From NCBI RefSeq assembly GCF_022024235.1, contig NZ_CP091799.1, positions 193,501 to 257,500 on the forward strand: a DNA stretch of 64,000 bases, given 5' to 3'. This stretch comes from Segatella baroniae B14 (GTDB lineage Bacteria; Bacteroidota; Bacteroidia; Bacteroidales; Bacteroidaceae). The position numbers were made by a program, and so were the translations under genes. The first letter of the stretch is position 1; each line of letters starts with the position of its first letter. Under the pieces are notes generated by a model. It had not been told where the DNA came from. It worked only from the letters and a program-made list of their open reading frames with translations, and did not search any database. Shown one piece after another: positions 7,219 through 16,635 of this stretch.

Positions 7219-9711
7219 TTATTTTTTAAAAGAGTCATCATCTAGATTACCATATTGACTGTTGGTATAATCTCCGTAATTGCCATAGTTACCAAAATTT
7301 CCATACCTTCCGTAGTTGCTATATTGGCCATAATTACCGTAGCCATAATAATAACTATTTGTTTTCTTTGACATGTCGATACCATTGATGACAATGCTTA
7401 CATTAGGCAGTTTCCCCGTTCTTGCCAGAGAATTTATCATGTTGAAACTTGATTTTGGTGTATATTCTGCACGGCACATATATACTGTTGTATTGCAGAC
7501 ACGGCTAATTTGTAACGTATCTGTAACCAAACCAACTGGAGCTGTGTCAATAATAATATAGTCGTAATGCTCTTTTAGAGTATTGATAATGGCATCTAAA
7601 GATTCTCTTGCCAATAACTCAGTAGGGTTAGGTGGAGTAGGTCCTGCCATCAGTAAGTCTAAATTATTGTTGATCTGTGACGATAGAATCTGCTTTTCTA
7701 TGGCATCCCATTCTGCTTCGTCTCTGACTAATATGTTAGTAATACCATGTTCGTGATCATCAATCTCGAATAATTCAGCTAATCGAGGTTTACGAATATC
7801 CAAACCGAGCATGATAACTTTCTTTTCTAGTAAAGCAAAGCTGATAGCAAGGTTTGCTGCAGTAAAAGTTTTACCTTCGCCAGATGTGGTTGATGTAAAC
7901 ATGATGACTTTATCTTCTTTCTTCATCATGAACTGAAGGTTGGTACGCATGCTTCGGAAAATTTCTTCCATTAAGTTGTTTTGATTTTCATGTACAACTA
8001 TATCTGCACGTGTCTTAGCACTTTCACTAGCGATAGGTACATCTGCTAGAATTGGAAGTTTCGTCAGTTTAGCTACATCCTGATGACCTTCAATCTTGAA
8101 ATGGAAGAACTGAATTAGGAATAAAATTACAGCAGGAACACCGATAGAAATAAGAATAGCCATCATTATTATGTTATTGGTGTTTGGACTAATCTTGCCA
8201 ATAAACTGTGGCATATCAATTAATTTACCCTTGTCCGCAGTTGCTGCAAGTGAGATAGAATTCTCCTCACGTTTCTGGAGTAGCATGATATACAAGCTTG
8301 ATTTTACTTCTTGCTGCCTACCGATCTGTGTTAAAGCCTTCTCTTGAGTAGGGGTCTCGCTTACTTTTGTCTGATATTTATTAAACTGGCTACTTATATC
8401 ATTTTTTTGAATGGTGAGGCTATTAAGTGATTGATTCAAAGCTCGTTTTATAGAATAAATAAATTCATTTAATTGAGCTGTCAACGGAGTTACTGTAGGA
8501 GAACTTTCACTTGCACTTCTTAATAATCGATTGCGGTTGAGTACAATTTCATTGTACCGGTTAATAAGCGAAATGGCAGTTGCGTCCTGCAATCCTACAT
8601 TTGTAGGGAGAGCCTGATATTTATTTTTAGGTGAGTTAAGCCAATTTATCATTGATTTTAAAAGAGAAATTTGAGTCTCAGATTCTGCTAATTTCTGCTC
8701 GAATGCACCTGCATTACTCAGAGCTTGATTTGCATTCATGTTCAACTCTACCATTTTGTTGCTCTTTTTGAATTTTTCTAAAGAACCTTCTGTTTGCCCT
8801 AATTCATTATTAATGATTTCCAAACGGCTATTGATAAACTGTTCGGTGCGTAAGGCTATTTCATTTTTGTCCTCATTAGCCTGTCGATTATAACAGATAA
8901 CCAACTGGTTAAGATAATCAAGGCTGCGTTGAACATTAATATCGCTTATAGTTAAACGGGCAATAGATGTAGTCTTGGAGTTCTGAGATGCCTTTAAAGA
9001 TCCAACGTAACCATATGCAGCCATTTTAGGTGATGTTATAGATACATTATAGACTTCACCAAGTTTCATTGGCTCCATGCTTAATGGATTTTTTGTCATA
9101 TAAATGTTACCTGCACGAGTTGGAATGGTTGTAGGTAAAGCCCTTATAGTTTTATCAATACTATAGGATGGTGAAGACTCATTTTCAGCCAACGGCACTC
9201 TATAATTTACATTTACTCTGTATCCTTTCATAATTCGTTCTACACGAATACTGATAGGGACATTTAATTTCTTTACTTTGTCAATGTCCATATCTACATT
9301 AAAAGGCTGAGTCTTATATATGAGTTTTGACTTAACTTTGCCTTTTCTATAATAGTTAGTGTATAGTTTTAGGTCAGTAACAACTTCCATAGCAAGTGTA
9401 TGAGAGGTAATAATTTCTATCTCATTATCAAAGCCATTCGTTGTTGAAATGGTTCCCAGATTAGTTGAGTTCTGTAATGAGCTTCCTCCTCGGTTACCCT
9501 CATCTTTAATCAATAATTTGGCTGTAGATTGATAAACAGGAGTAAGAAAACGTAAATAGATGAGTGCACTTCCTACACAAATTACAAAGGAAATCAAGAA
9601 CCATCGCCAGTTTAGAATGAGCATAGCATAGATTTGTGAAAAGTCAAATGTTGACTTTTCCACCTCTTCTTTCAGTGCTTCTAACTGTGCATTGCTTGAA
9701 TTATCTGCCAT
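7219..9711 (-). CDS. Wzc-type polysaccharide co-polymerase / BY-kinase
   Basis: 830 residues in one chain. An N-terminal Wzz domain has membrane helices near 34-54 and 508-530 and a long periplasmic coiled-coil region between them. A cytoplasmic BY-kinase domain follows with Walker A (TSTTSGEGKT), Walker A' (LGLDIRKPR) and Walker B (IIIDTAPVG). The C-terminus is an autophosphorylation-type tail with 12 tyrosines in residues 787-820, mostly as N-Y-G units. Such proteins control chain length and export of capsule or exopolysaccharide with a Wza-type outer-membrane partner, which is not in this window. It sits between rmlA and a HAD phosphatase. Confidence 0.95.
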   Translation of the reverse strand: MADNSSNAQLEALKEEVEKSTFDFSQIYAMLILNWRWFLISFVICVGSALIYLRFLTPVYQSTAKLLIKDEGNRGGSSLQNSTNLGTISTTNGFDNEIEIITSHTLAMEVVTDLKLYTNYYRKGKVKSKLIYKTQPFNVDMDIDKVKKLNVPISIRVERIMKGYRVNVNYRVPLAENESSPSYSIDKTIRALPTTIPTRAGNIYMTKNPLSMEPMKLGEVYNVSITSPKMAAYGYVGSLKASQNSKTTSIARLTISDINVQRSLDYLNQLVICYNRQANEDKNEIALRTEQFINSRLEIINNELGQTEGSLEKFKKSNKMVELNMNANQALSNAGAFEQKLAESETQISLLKSMINWLNSPKNKYQALPTNVGLQDATAISLINRYNEIVLNRNRLLRSASESSPTVTPLTAQLNEFIYSIKRALNQSLNSLTIQKNDISSQFNKYQTKVSETPTQEKALTQIGRQQEVKSSLYIMLLQKREENSISLAATADKGKLIDMPQFIGKISPNTNNIIMMAILISIGVPAVILFLIQFFHFKIEGHQDVAKLTKLPILADVPIASESAKTRADIVVHENQNNLMEEIFRSMRTNLQFMMKKEDKVIMFTSTTSGEGKTFTAANLAISFALLEKKVIMLGLDIRKPRLAELFEIDDHEHGITNILVRDEAEWDAIEKQILSSQINNNLDLLMAGPTPPNPTELLARESLDAIINTLKEHYDYIIIDTAPVGLVTDTLQISRVCNTTVYMCRAEYTPKSSFNMINSLARTGKLPNVSIVINGIDMSKKTNSYYYGYGNYGQYSNYGRYGNFGNYGNYGDYTNSQYGNLDDDSFKK
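7252..7353 (-). repeat. Degenerate Asn-Tyr-Gly codon repeat in kinase tail
   Basis: This stretch encodes the tyrosine-rich end of the tyrosine kinase. A roughly 9-base unit (Asn/Asp/Arg/Gln-Tyr-Gly) recurs imperfectly, giving 12 tyrosines in 34 residues. Short repeats of this kind can change length by replication slippage, which would alter the number of phosphorylation sites. Confidence 0.7.
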
Positions 9712-9726
9712 TATTCTTCTTCTTCG

Positions 9727-10608
9727 TTATTTTGATTCGGTTTCAACCAATTTCAATAGATACTTTCCGTATTCATTCTTTAGCATTGGTTTTGCTGCAT
9801 CCAAGAGCTGGCTAGTATTAATCCAGCCTTTTTTAAATGCGATTTCTTCTAGACAGGCAATTTTGAGCCCTTGTCTTTTCTCTATTACTTCGATAAATGT
9901 ACTAGCTTCACTAAGACTGTCATGAGTACCAGTATCTAGCCAAGCAAAACCACGTTGCAAAGTTTGTACTTTTAGTTTTTTTGCTGTAAGGTATGCCTGG
10001 TTAACACTCGTGATTTCTAATTCTCCTCTAGCACTTGGTTTGATATCTTTAGCTATTTTTATAACGGAATTAGGATAAAAGTACAGACCGACAACAGCAT
10101 AATTACTCTTAGGATTTTGGGGCTTTTCTTCAATGCTCAGGCAGTTGCCTTCTTTGTCGAATTCTGCGACGCCATATCTTTCTGGGTCATTGACGTAATA
10201 GCCAAAAACAGTAGCTTTACCATTGTTGCATGCTTTAACACTTTCTTGTAATAGGCTAGAAAAGCCTGCACCGTAAAAAATGTTGTCACCTAATACTAAA
10301 CAAACATTATCATTACCAATAAATTTTTCTCCAATAATAAATGCTTGTGCTAAACCATCAGGAGAAGGCTGTATAGCATATTCAAAATGAACGCCGATTT
10401 CATGACCATCTCCTAATAATCTTTCAAAACCAGAGATGTCATGTGGAGTAGAAATGATTAATATTTCGCGTATACCAGCCAACATTAAAACTGATATTGG
10501 GTAGTAAATCATTGGTTTGTCAAATATGGGAATCAGTTGCTTAGAGATTCCTTTAGTGATAGGATAGAGACGTGTGCCTGATCCGCCTGCTAATACAATT
10601 CCTTTCAT
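9727..10608 (-). CDS. rmlA: Glucose-1-phosphate thymidylyltransferase
   Basis: A 293-residue nucleotidyltransferase that makes dTDP-glucose, the first step to dTDP-rhamnose and related sugars. The N-terminus [16 protein letters not shown] carries the nucleotide-binding loop; K23 lies in KQLIPI, and the catalytic-site segment [10 protein letters not shown] is intact. The ATG at 10608 is chosen because it gives the family's normal N-terminus; a TTG at 10626 would only add six residues. It is the first gene of a - strand operon with the Wzc-type kinase (15-base gap). rmlB, C and D are not in the window. Confidence 0.93.
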   Translation of the reverse strand: MKGIVLAGGSGTRLYPITKGISKQLIPIFDKPMIYYPISVLMLAGIREILIISTPHDISGFERLLGDGHEIGVHFEYAIQPSPDGLAQAFIIGEKFIGNDNVCLVLGDNIFYGAGFSSLLQESVKACNNGKATVFGYYVNDPERYGVAEFDKEGNCLSIEEKPQNPKSNYAVVGLYFYPNSVIKIAKDIKPSARGELEITSVNQAYLTAKKLKVQTLQRGFAWLDTGTHDSLSEASTFIEVIEKRQGLKIACLEEIAFKKGWINTSQLLDAAKPMLKNEYGKYLLKLVETESK

Positions 10609-10661
10609 ATATATATCGTCGTTCAAATTACAGGAATATTTTTCTTTTTATATTATGATTA

Positions 10662-10669
10662 CAAAGATA
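10662..10669 (-). promoter_or_regulatory. Probable -7 box for rmlA operon
   Basis: On the - strand this reads TATCTTTG, a match to the Bacteroidetes -7 consensus TAnnTTTG, about 54 bases upstream of the rmlA ATG. No clear TTTG box was seen at the expected spacing, so support is moderate. Confidence 0.45.
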
Positions 10670-10719
10670 ATATTTTTTCGTGATATAGAAACGTCTTTTT
10701 AGAAAATGTTTACCTATAT

Positions 10720-10751
10720 TTTGTTTTTCTCATATAAAAACAGTAACTTTG
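10720..10751 (+). promoter_or_regulatory. Bacteroidetes-type promoter for 10793 gene
   Basis: TTTG at 10720-10723, a 20-base spacer and TAACTTTG at 10744-10751 match the TTTG/TAnnTTTG consensus. The promoter lies about 40 bases upstream of the ATG at 10793. Confidence 0.8.
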
Positions 10752-10792
10752 CGTTCGAAAAAGTGTAAAATAATATAAAATAAAAGACAGAT

Positions 10793-11440
10793 ATGAGTAT
10801 TTTTTCTAAGATATTTGGAAAGAAAGATAACCAACAAAAAGTTGGTGGTATGGAAGATTTTATGACTCTTGTCAGAGTCTATTTTCAAGCATCTCTTGCT
10901 GCAAATCTTAATATAACTAATCTAGCAGCATTGCCTGATTTGAGAACCTTCAAAACGACTCTTCGTGTTCCGACTCAAAATAACAAATTGGGTCTTGGTG
11001 AGAAGAATCGTTGTAAAAAAATGATGCAAGAAATTTATGGTACTAGCGATGGCTTTTTTAAGGAAGTTGATGGAAGTATTCGTAAAAATTGTAAGCATAT
11101 ACAGGATGTAAACGTATATTTGATTCAGTTCCAGAATTTTACTCAGGACATGATGATGTTGATGGGAAATCTGATGAAATTTAAGCTTCGTTTACCTTCT
11201 CTCTTTAAAAAGGCTCTTTATTCGATGACCGAACAACAGGTAAACGATATCTTTACAAAAAATAACTGGACCGATATAAGTGTGGTTAAGGCCGTAGGTG
11301 CTGTAAGAAAATATAATCAGCGTTTAGGTTTTAGCCAAAAGTGGATTTCAGAATTCGTATTTCAGTTGATTATGTTGGCAAAAAAAGAGCCAAAGCCATC
11401 TGAAGAAGATCTGGAAAAGGCTCAGAAGGCTATGAAATAA
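10793..11440 (+). CDS. Conserved protein of unknown function, 215 aa
   Basis: A hydrophilic, lysine-rich, mostly helical protein without signal peptide or membrane segment, so probably cytoplasmic. I do not recognise a domain. The short N-terminus MSIFSKIFGKKD is amphipathic and could touch a membrane. It has its own consensus promoter, and the next gene starts about 60 bases downstream from its own promoter, so it need not be cotranscribed with zapA and rny. Context next to cell-division and RNA-decay genes gives no firm function. Confidence 0.75.
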   Translation: MSIFSKIFGKKDNQQKVGGMEDFMTLVRVYFQASLAANLNITNLAALPDLRTFKTTLRVPTQNNKLGLGEKNRCKKMMQEIYGTSDGFFKEVDGSIRKNCKHIQDVNVYLIQFQNFTQDMMMLMGNLMKFKLRLPSLFKKALYSMTEQQVNDIFTKNNWTDISVVKAVGAVRKYNQRLGFSQKWISEFVFQLIMLAKKEPKPSEEDLEKAQKAMK

Positions 11441-11449
11441 TCGAAAAAG

Positions 11450-11481
11450 TTTGGTCTTTTCAATAAAAAAAATTATATTTG
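11450..11481 (+). promoter_or_regulatory. Bacteroidetes-type promoter for coiled-coil/zapA/rny unit
   Basis: TTTG at 11450-11453, a 20-base spacer and TATATTTG at 11474-11481, 20 bases before the ATG at 11501. This is a full match to the consensus and implies a very short leader. Confidence 0.8.
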
Positions 11482-11500
11482 TAGCCAAATTGTAATCGTT

Positions 11501-11794
11501 ATGAAGGCTGATGAAAAAACTATAAATACGTTTTCTACTCGTGTCAGACAGATGATTCTCCAATATAAAGACATTAAAAAGGAGAATTTGGAGTTATATG
11601 CGATGGTAGATGAACGTGATTCCAAAATATTAGAATTGGAAGAAAGGTTGCGTCAGAGTGAAGCGAATTACAATAGTCTCAAAATGGCAAAGATGCTCAC
11701 TATTACTGATGGTGATATGGAGGGCGCTCAGAAAAGAATTGCCAAGATGATAAGAGACGTTAATAAATGTATTACGCTGCTGAGTGATAAATAA
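11501..11794 (+). CDS. Small coiled-coil protein upstream of zapA
   Basis: 97 residues, predicted almost fully helical, with heptad-like spacing in residues 15-60 (charged E/K/R with regular leucines). No signal peptide or membrane segment is seen. It lies 8 bases upstream of zapA in an apparent operon with zapA and rny. Size and coiled coil recall ZapB-type division factors, but no clear sequence signature supports that name, so the function stays open. A structural role at the division site together with ZapA is inference from position. Confidence 0.75.
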   Translation: MKADEKTINTFSTRVRQMILQYKDIKKENLELYAMVDERDSKILELEERLRQSEANYNSLKMAKMLTITDGDMEGAQKRIAKMIRDVNKCITLLSDK

Positions 11795-11802
11795 TCGGAG
11801 CG

Positions 11803-12102
11803 ATGGCTGAAGAAAGTAAAGAAAAATTAAAGATAAGATTGCATGTATATGATACAGAAATCGCCGTGAATGTCGTTCGCGACGATGAAGAGTATTATCG
11901 TAAGGCTGCAAAACTTATTACTGATACTGTGAATACATACGCAGATATTTTCAAAGGTCGTAAAAGTGATAAGGAATTGTTGTATATGGCTCTTATTGAT
12001 ATTGCATTGCGATATGAAAAAGAGGCAGGACGCAATGATACTTCGATATACCAGGATATTCTTGGTAAGCTCACTTCTGAAATAGAGGAGGCCTTGAATT
12101 AG
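11803..12102 (+). CDS. zapA: Cell division protein ZapA
   Basis: 99 residues, normal for ZapA. The N-terminal globular part (KIRLHVYDTEIAVNV, then DDEEYYRKAAKLI) matches the ZapA beta/alpha head, followed by a helical C-terminal region (KELLYMALIDIALRYEKEA) used for dimer and tetramer coiled coils. ZapA bundles FtsZ filaments in the cytoplasmic Z-ring. It sits between the small coiled-coil gene and rny, an order seen in many Bacteroidetes (from general knowledge). Confidence 0.88.
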   Translation: MAEESKEKLKIRLHVYDTEIAVNVVRDDEEYYRKAAKLITDTVNTYADIFKGRKSDKELLYMALIDIALRYEKEAGRNDTSIYQDILGKLTSEIEEALN

Positions 12103-12189
12103 TCTTTTTTCTATCCATAAATCGATTTTTACAGTGGCTATAATACTACATGAGATATTAAAAAACAGATTATATAAATTAGTAATATT

Positions 12190-13722
12190 ATGGCATTAAT
12201 TATAGGAGTCATTGTCGGACTCATTGTTGGTGGGACATGTGGCTACGCAATTTTTCGTTATGTTATCACAGGTAAGTATAACGAAATGGTAGCTGCTGCA
12301 AATAAGGAGGCTGAAGTTGTTAAAGAGAAGAAGTTGCTCGAAGTAAAAGAGAAATTCTTGAATAAAAAGGCTGAATTAGAAAAAGCTGTTCAACAGCGTA
12401 ATTCTCGAATCCAACAGACAGAAAACAAACTTAAACAACGTGAAATTTCTTTGAACCAGCGTCAAGAAACTCTTGGACATCGTAAGATGGAGCTTGATCA
12501 GAGTATGCAGCGTCTTGAAAATGAGAAAAAGTTGCTTTCTGTCAAGCAGCAAGAACTGGATAAAATGCAGGAGCAAGAGAGAGCAAAGTTGGAAGAACTT
12601 TCAGGTCTAAGTGCTGATGAGGCAAAGAAACGTTTGGTAGATAGTCTTAGAGATCAGGCTAAATTGGATGCAGCAAGTTATGTCTATGAAGTGATGGACG
12701 AGGCTAAATTAAATGCAAATGCACAGGCTAAAAAAATCGTTATTCAGACAATTCAACGTGTAGCAACAGAAACTGCGATAGAGAATTCTGTTAGTGTTTT
12801 CCATATTGATAATGATGAAGTAAAGGGTCGTATTATTGGTCGTGAAGGTCGTAATATTCGTGCTCTCGAGGCTGCAACAGGTGTAGAAATTGTTGTTGAT
12901 GATACACCTGAAGCTATTGTTATTTCTGCGTTTGATCCAATTCGTCGTGAAGTTTGTCGTTTGGCTCTTCATCAGTTGGTCGCTGATGGACGTATTCATC
13001 CAGCTCGTATTGAAGAGGTGGTTGCTAAAGTTAGAAAGCAGTTAGAGAATGAAATAATCGAAACTGGTAAGCGTACTGCAATAGATTTGGGTATTCATGG
13101 CTTGCATCCGGAGTTGATTCGTATTGTAGGTAAAATGAAATATCGTAGTTCTTACGGTCAGAATTTGTTGCAGCATGCTAGAGAAACTGCTAACCTTTGT
13201 GCTGTAATGGCATCTGAACTTGGACTCAACCCTAAAAAAGCTAAGCGTGCAGGTTTGCTTCATGATATCGGTAAGGTACCTGATGAGGAAAGTGAATTGC
13301 CTCATGCTTTGTATGGTGCTAAAATTGCAGAGAAATTTGGTGAAAAGGCAGATATCTGTAATGCGATTGCAGCCCATCATGACGAGGTCGAAATGAAGAC
13401 ATTATTGGCACCGATAGTTCAGGTTTGTGATGCTATTTCAGGTGCTCGTCCTGGTGCTCGTCGTGAAATTGTAGAAGCTTATATTAAGCGTTTGAATGAT
13501 CTGGAGGCTATCGCTATGAGTTATCCTGGGGTAACGAAGACTTATGCTATTCAGGCAGGTCGTGAACTTCGTGTTATCGTAGGTGCTGATAAGATGGATG
13601 ACGCAGAGAGCGAAAAGCTTTCTGGTGAAATAGCAACAAAGATTCAGAATGAAATGACATATCCTGGTCAGGTAAAAATTACCGTTATTCGTGAAACACG
13701 CAGTGTTGCTTATGCAAAATAA
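12190..13722 (+). CDS. rny: Ribonuclease Y
   Basis: 510 residues, the usual length. Domains in order are an N-terminal membrane helix (about 2-25), a long charged coiled coil (about 30-190), a KH RNA-binding domain ([15 protein letters not shown] near 212-226) and an HD phosphohydrolase domain (AGLLHDIGK, then AAHHDEVE). The HD motif supplies the metal site for endonucleolytic cleavage of mRNA at the membrane. The ATG at 12190 follows an 87-base gap after zapA with no terminator seen, so it may be part of the same transcript. Confidence 0.96.
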   Translation: MALIIGVIVGLIVGGTCGYAIFRYVITGKYNEMVAAANKEAEVVKEKKLLEVKEKFLNKKAELEKAVQQRNSRIQQTENKLKQREISLNQRQETLGHRKMELDQSMQRLENEKKLLSVKQQELDKMQEQERAKLEELSGLSADEAKKRLVDSLRDQAKLDAASYVYEVMDEAKLNANAQAKKIVIQTIQRVATETAIENSVSVFHIDNDEVKGRIIGREGRNIRALEAATGVEIVVDDTPEAIVISAFDPIRREVCRLALHQLVADGRIHPARIEEVVAKVRKQLENEIIETGKRTAIDLGIHGLHPELIRIVGKMKYRSSYGQNLLQHARETANLCAVMASELGLNPKKAKRAGLLHDIGKVPDEESELPHALYGAKIAEKFGEKADICNAIAAHHDEVEMKTLLAPIVQVCDAISGARPGARREIVEAYIKRLNDLEAIAMSYPGVTKTYAIQAGRELRVIVGADKMDDAESEKLSGEIATKIQNEMTYPGQVKITVIRETRSVAYAK

Positions 13723-13745
13723 GTTGCTATAACATATATAAAATG

Positions 13746-13783
13746 AAAAGGAGCCGTTTGCTAATTGAAAAACGGCTCCTTTT
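13746..13783. terminator. Bidirectional terminator between rny and Rid-type gene
   Basis: A perfect 14-base-pair stem (AAAAGGAGCCGTTT at 13746-13759, complement at 13770-13783) with a 10-base loop, A-rich on the left and T-rich on the right. It sits between two convergent genes and can end transcription from both sides. Confidence 0.9.
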
Positions 13784-13787
13784 TATT

Positions 13788-14930
13788 TTATATGTTTTTT
13801 AATGCTAAGCATTCAGATTCAATTAACCAACCAGGTCTGCAAACGGGTGCATGTACGATGATAAGTGGTGTGTCAGGTAGTTTTTCGATTAGCATCTCTT
13901 TGACAACAGTGTAATCAGCGATATCCCTTAAATAGACGGTCATTTCAGCAATATCATTGAAATTACATTGAGCTTCATGTAATAGTGCGTTTATGTTTTC
14001 AAGCATTCTATTCACTTGTCCTTTAATGTCACCAATGTGCAGTATGTTTCCTAGATGGTCTATGCTAGCAGTTCCTGAGATAAAAACTTTTCTTCGTTGA
14101 CAATAATCTATATACGTACCTCTTTCAAACCGTACACCATATTCGCTCGTACGGTTAAGATAATCGAGTGCATAAAGGTAATGTTTTTGATTTGGGTTCA
14201 GCCCTCGAATGCTTAATGCGTTTAATTTACAATATATATCAGAACAAGTATCTCTTCCTCCGATTCCTGTAGAAGCGATATAATGAGTATTTTCAGTTAA
14301 TCCTTCTTCATCGAAAACTTCGTTTCTTGCTTTCACTACTCCTGCATATTGATTATCAATATCATTTACATAAAGCCAGGTACGTATACAATCGTTTGCT
14401 AATGTGCATTTATGTTTTCTCAAAGTCTTAGCATATTCCTTAAATATTTTTTTAGTTTGTATGTAGGAATTTGCTCCCTCTGCAGTATTTTGAGTAGTCC
14501 AGATTTCATCATATCCATGATGTGATATCATGTAGGTATTTTTAGAGATTTGTTCCTTTTGAATATTAGTCATCATGTATGTCCACATGCAAATTTTGCA
14601 TCCTTTTAATGGAGCTTGTTGAACGATAGAAACGGGAAAATCTTCTTGACCTGTAATTGATTTCAATTCATCTATTTGATTGGATATATCACTGAGGTAA
14701 TATCTTTTGAAACAGATTTCAGCTTGATGTAAGTTTGGTAATTCCTTACTATACCCTTGTGTCGTCAATTTTTTATAACTTTCTAGTAGCTGTGTAACTT
14801 GTTGATTAAATGTGAGCTTGGTATTTGTAACCGTAAACATACACATATATTCATCGAAGTCATTCTCACTTGTAAATGCAAAAATTTTGATGTCAACATC
14901 ACCATTTACAAACTGTATTTTCTTATTCAT
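13788..14930 (-). CDS. Two-domain Rid/YjgF-fold protein (chorismatase-like)
   Basis: 380 residues, no signal peptide. The C-terminal third has the RidA/YjgF fold pattern: RKVFISGTASIDHLG, then HIGDIKGQVNRMLENINALL, and an ending with CRPGWLIESECLA. The middle segment (RTWLYVNDIDNQYAG, then IASTGIGG) resembles the first Rid-like domain of two-domain relatives, which include chorismatases. Possible roles are enamine/imine deamination or action on a chorismate-like metabolite; sequence alone cannot choose. It is divergent from the porin gene with promoters in a shared 360-base region, so it may be regulated with the redox/iron module. Confidence 0.75.
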   Translation of the reverse strand: MNKKIQFVNGDVDIKIFAFTSENDFDEYMCMFTVTNTKLTFNQQVTQLLESYKKLTTQGYSKELPNLHQAEICFKRYYLSDISNQIDELKSITGQEDFPVSIVQQAPLKGCKICMWTYMMTNIQKEQISKNTYMISHHGYDEIWTTQNTAEGANSYIQTKKIFKEYAKTLRKHKCTLANDCIRTWLYVNDIDNQYAGVVKARNEVFDEEGLTENTHYIASTGIGGRDTCSDIYCKLNALSIRGLNPNQKHYLYALDYLNRTSEYGVRFERGTYIDYCQRRKVFISGTASIDHLGNILHIGDIKGQVNRMLENINALLHEAQCNFNDIAEMTVYLRDIADYTVVKEMLIEKLPDTPLIIVHAPVCRPGWLIESECLALKNI

Positions 14931-14979
14931 TTTTTTATTGAATTATTACCTTATACTTATTCGTATTTGTTGGTTATTG

Positions 14980-15011
14980 CAAAATTAGTAAAAATGAATT
15001 TGACCTGCAAA
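14980..15011 (-). promoter_or_regulatory. Promoter of the Rid-type gene
   Basis: On the - strand TTTG (15011-15008), a 20-base spacer and TAATTTTG (14987-14980) match the Bacteroidetes consensus, about 50 bases before the ATG at 14930. Confidence 0.75.
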
Positions 15012-15195
15012 TCAATATTTTTCTGTTAATTTTTAGTCATCCTTATTAATGATGGTTACATCTTTTTGTATTACTCATAAAAGGGGATGTAAACGTATCA
15101 CAAACGGCTAGGATAGCATTATTTATTAATTTTTTTCCTTATCTGTACCTAGAAATGATGATTTTTTATATGTAAATATTTCATAATTTTTGAGT

Positions 15196-15228
15196 ATTGT
15201 AAGATTTATTAAGCAAAGGTACCTTTGC
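15196..15228 (+). promoter_or_regulatory. Porin promoter with palindromic -7 region
   Basis: ATTG at 15196-15199, a 20-base spacer and TACCTTTG at 15220-15227. The -7 box is the right half of the perfect 16-base palindrome GCAAAGGTACCTTTGC (15213-15228). The left half is also a TAnnTTTG match on the opposite strand. The palindrome may be an operator or simply place two promoters back to back. Confidence 0.7.
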
Positions 15229-15290
15229 ATTCGATAATGTGAATCATCAACTTCATACTTTTTTGAGAAAAGGTATTATTGCTAGTAATC

Positions 15291-16598
15291 ATGAATAAAT
15301 ATCAATTAAAACTTTTTTCGAGTATTCTGTGTGTCGGTTTTTCTTTACATGCAAATGCTCAGGTAAATGCAGCAGATTCTGTAATGAATCATGTTAGTGG
15401 AAACAAGCTCAGCATTGGTGGATATGGTGAGGTAACTTATTCTCGTAACTACTATAGTGATAATGGTAATCGTTACAATCAGCCAGAGAAGTATAAAAAT
15501 GATCCAAGTCATGGTCGTTTTGATATTCCGCATGCTGTTATATATTTGAGTTATGACTTTGGTAAAGGTTGGAAGTTTGGTAGCGAAATTGAATTTGAGC
15601 ATGGTGGATCTGGCAGTTCTATTGAATATGAAGCAGATGAAGCTATAGAATATGAAAACGAAACAGAGAGAGGTGGAGAAGTAGAATTGGAACAGTTCTG
15701 GTTACAGAAGACTTTTTCGCGTGCTTTTAATCTTCGTATGGGACACATAGTTGTGCCTTTTGGATTAACGAATGCTCATCATGAACCTTTAAGTTTCTTT
15801 ACTGTTTACAGGCCTGAAGGTGAAAGTACAATATTACCTTGTACTTGGCATCAGACAGGTGTATCTCTTTGGGGTAAAGTCGGAAAATTTCGTTATGAAA
15901 CACAGTTGCTTGCCGGTTTAGATGCATATCATTTTAGTCGTAGTAATTGGATTCAAGGTGGTGCGAAATCTCCATTCGAGTTTGATGTTGCTAATAAATA
16001 TGCAGTATCTGTTAGACTTGACAATTATTCAGTACCAGGTCTTCGCTTAGGAATTAGTGGTTATTATGGTCAGTCTATGCATAATTCTGTGCCTCATGAT
16101 ATGGAATATGGTGAGGCGAAAAAAATCAAAGGGAATGTGTGGTTAGGTGCTTTTGATTTTACCTATAATAAATATAATTGGATAGCACGAGGCAACATAG
16201 ACTATGGTTATGTCAGTGATGCAGATAAGATAACGGGTTATGTATATCCTAATACATCGAATGTAAAGCCGTATGAATCGGGTAATGGCAAATATTTTGG
16301 TAGTCATGCAGTAGCTTCAATGATAGAAGTTGGTTATGATATATTTTCTCAGATAGCCAAACTTCGTGCAGATAAGCAAAAACTTTATATTTTTGGTCAT
16401 TACGAGTATTATGATTCATATGTTCATGCTACCAGCAAACAGTGGACTAATCGTAACATTATAGCTGCAGGTGTTAATTATTATCCTCTGCCACAAATTT
16501 GTATTAAAGGAGAGTATCATTATCGCAATTTAAAATCAGGGTATAATGATGAACCTAGTATCAATATTGGTGTAACTTATGAGGGCTTTTTCCTTTAA
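15291..16598 (+). CDS. Outer-membrane porin-like beta-barrel
   Basis: 435 residues. A signal peptide ends near HANAQ (about residue 24), followed by alternating hydrophobic strands and short turns typical of an outer-membrane barrel, and a C-terminal aromatic residue (YEGFFL). The block FNLRMGHIVVPFGLTN and the conserved N-terminal GGYGEVTYSRNYY resemble phosphate-selective/OprO-type porin families of Bacteroidetes. The ATG at 15291 is preferred to the upstream TTG at 15279. It leads a + strand gene run with an imelysin lipoprotein and a di-heme lipoprotein, which suggests uptake linked to iron or redox functions (inference). Confidence 0.8.
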   Translation: MNKYQLKLFSSILCVGFSLHANAQVNAADSVMNHVSGNKLSIGGYGEVTYSRNYYSDNGNRYNQPEKYKNDPSHGRFDIPHAVIYLSYDFGKGWKFGSEIEFEHGGSGSSIEYEADEAIEYENETERGGEVELEQFWLQKTFSRAFNLRMGHIVVPFGLTNAHHEPLSFFTVYRPEGESTILPCTWHQTGVSLWGKVGKFRYETQLLAGLDAYHFSRSNWIQGGAKSPFEFDVANKYAVSVRLDNYSVPGLRLGISGYYGQSMHNSVPHDMEYGEAKKIKGNVWLGAFDFTYNKYNWIARGNIDYGYVSDADKITGYVYPNTSNVKPYESGNGKYFGSHAVASMIEVGYDIFSQIAKLRADKQKLYIFGHYEYYDSYVHATSKQWTNRNIIAAGVNYYPLPQICIKGEYHYRNLKSGYNDEPSINIGVTYEGFFL

Positions 16599-16635
16599 AT
16601 AGTAACTGTTTAATCACTTCAATAATAGTATAACA

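Larger units (their letters stand above)
14931..15290. other. Divergent intergenic regulatory region (360 bp)
   Basis: No coding capacity was seen. It holds a - strand promoter (14980-15011), a + strand promoter (15196-15227), a 16-base palindrome over the latter's -7 box, and a pair of near-complementary GTTACATC / GATGTAAAC segments around 15055-15095 that could be an operator or weak hairpin. Confidence 0.6.

Noticed and set aside
7252..7353. CRISPR array or tandem DNA repeat
   Set aside because: The repeat is codon-based (Asn-Tyr-Gly) inside a coding frame, with no spacers.
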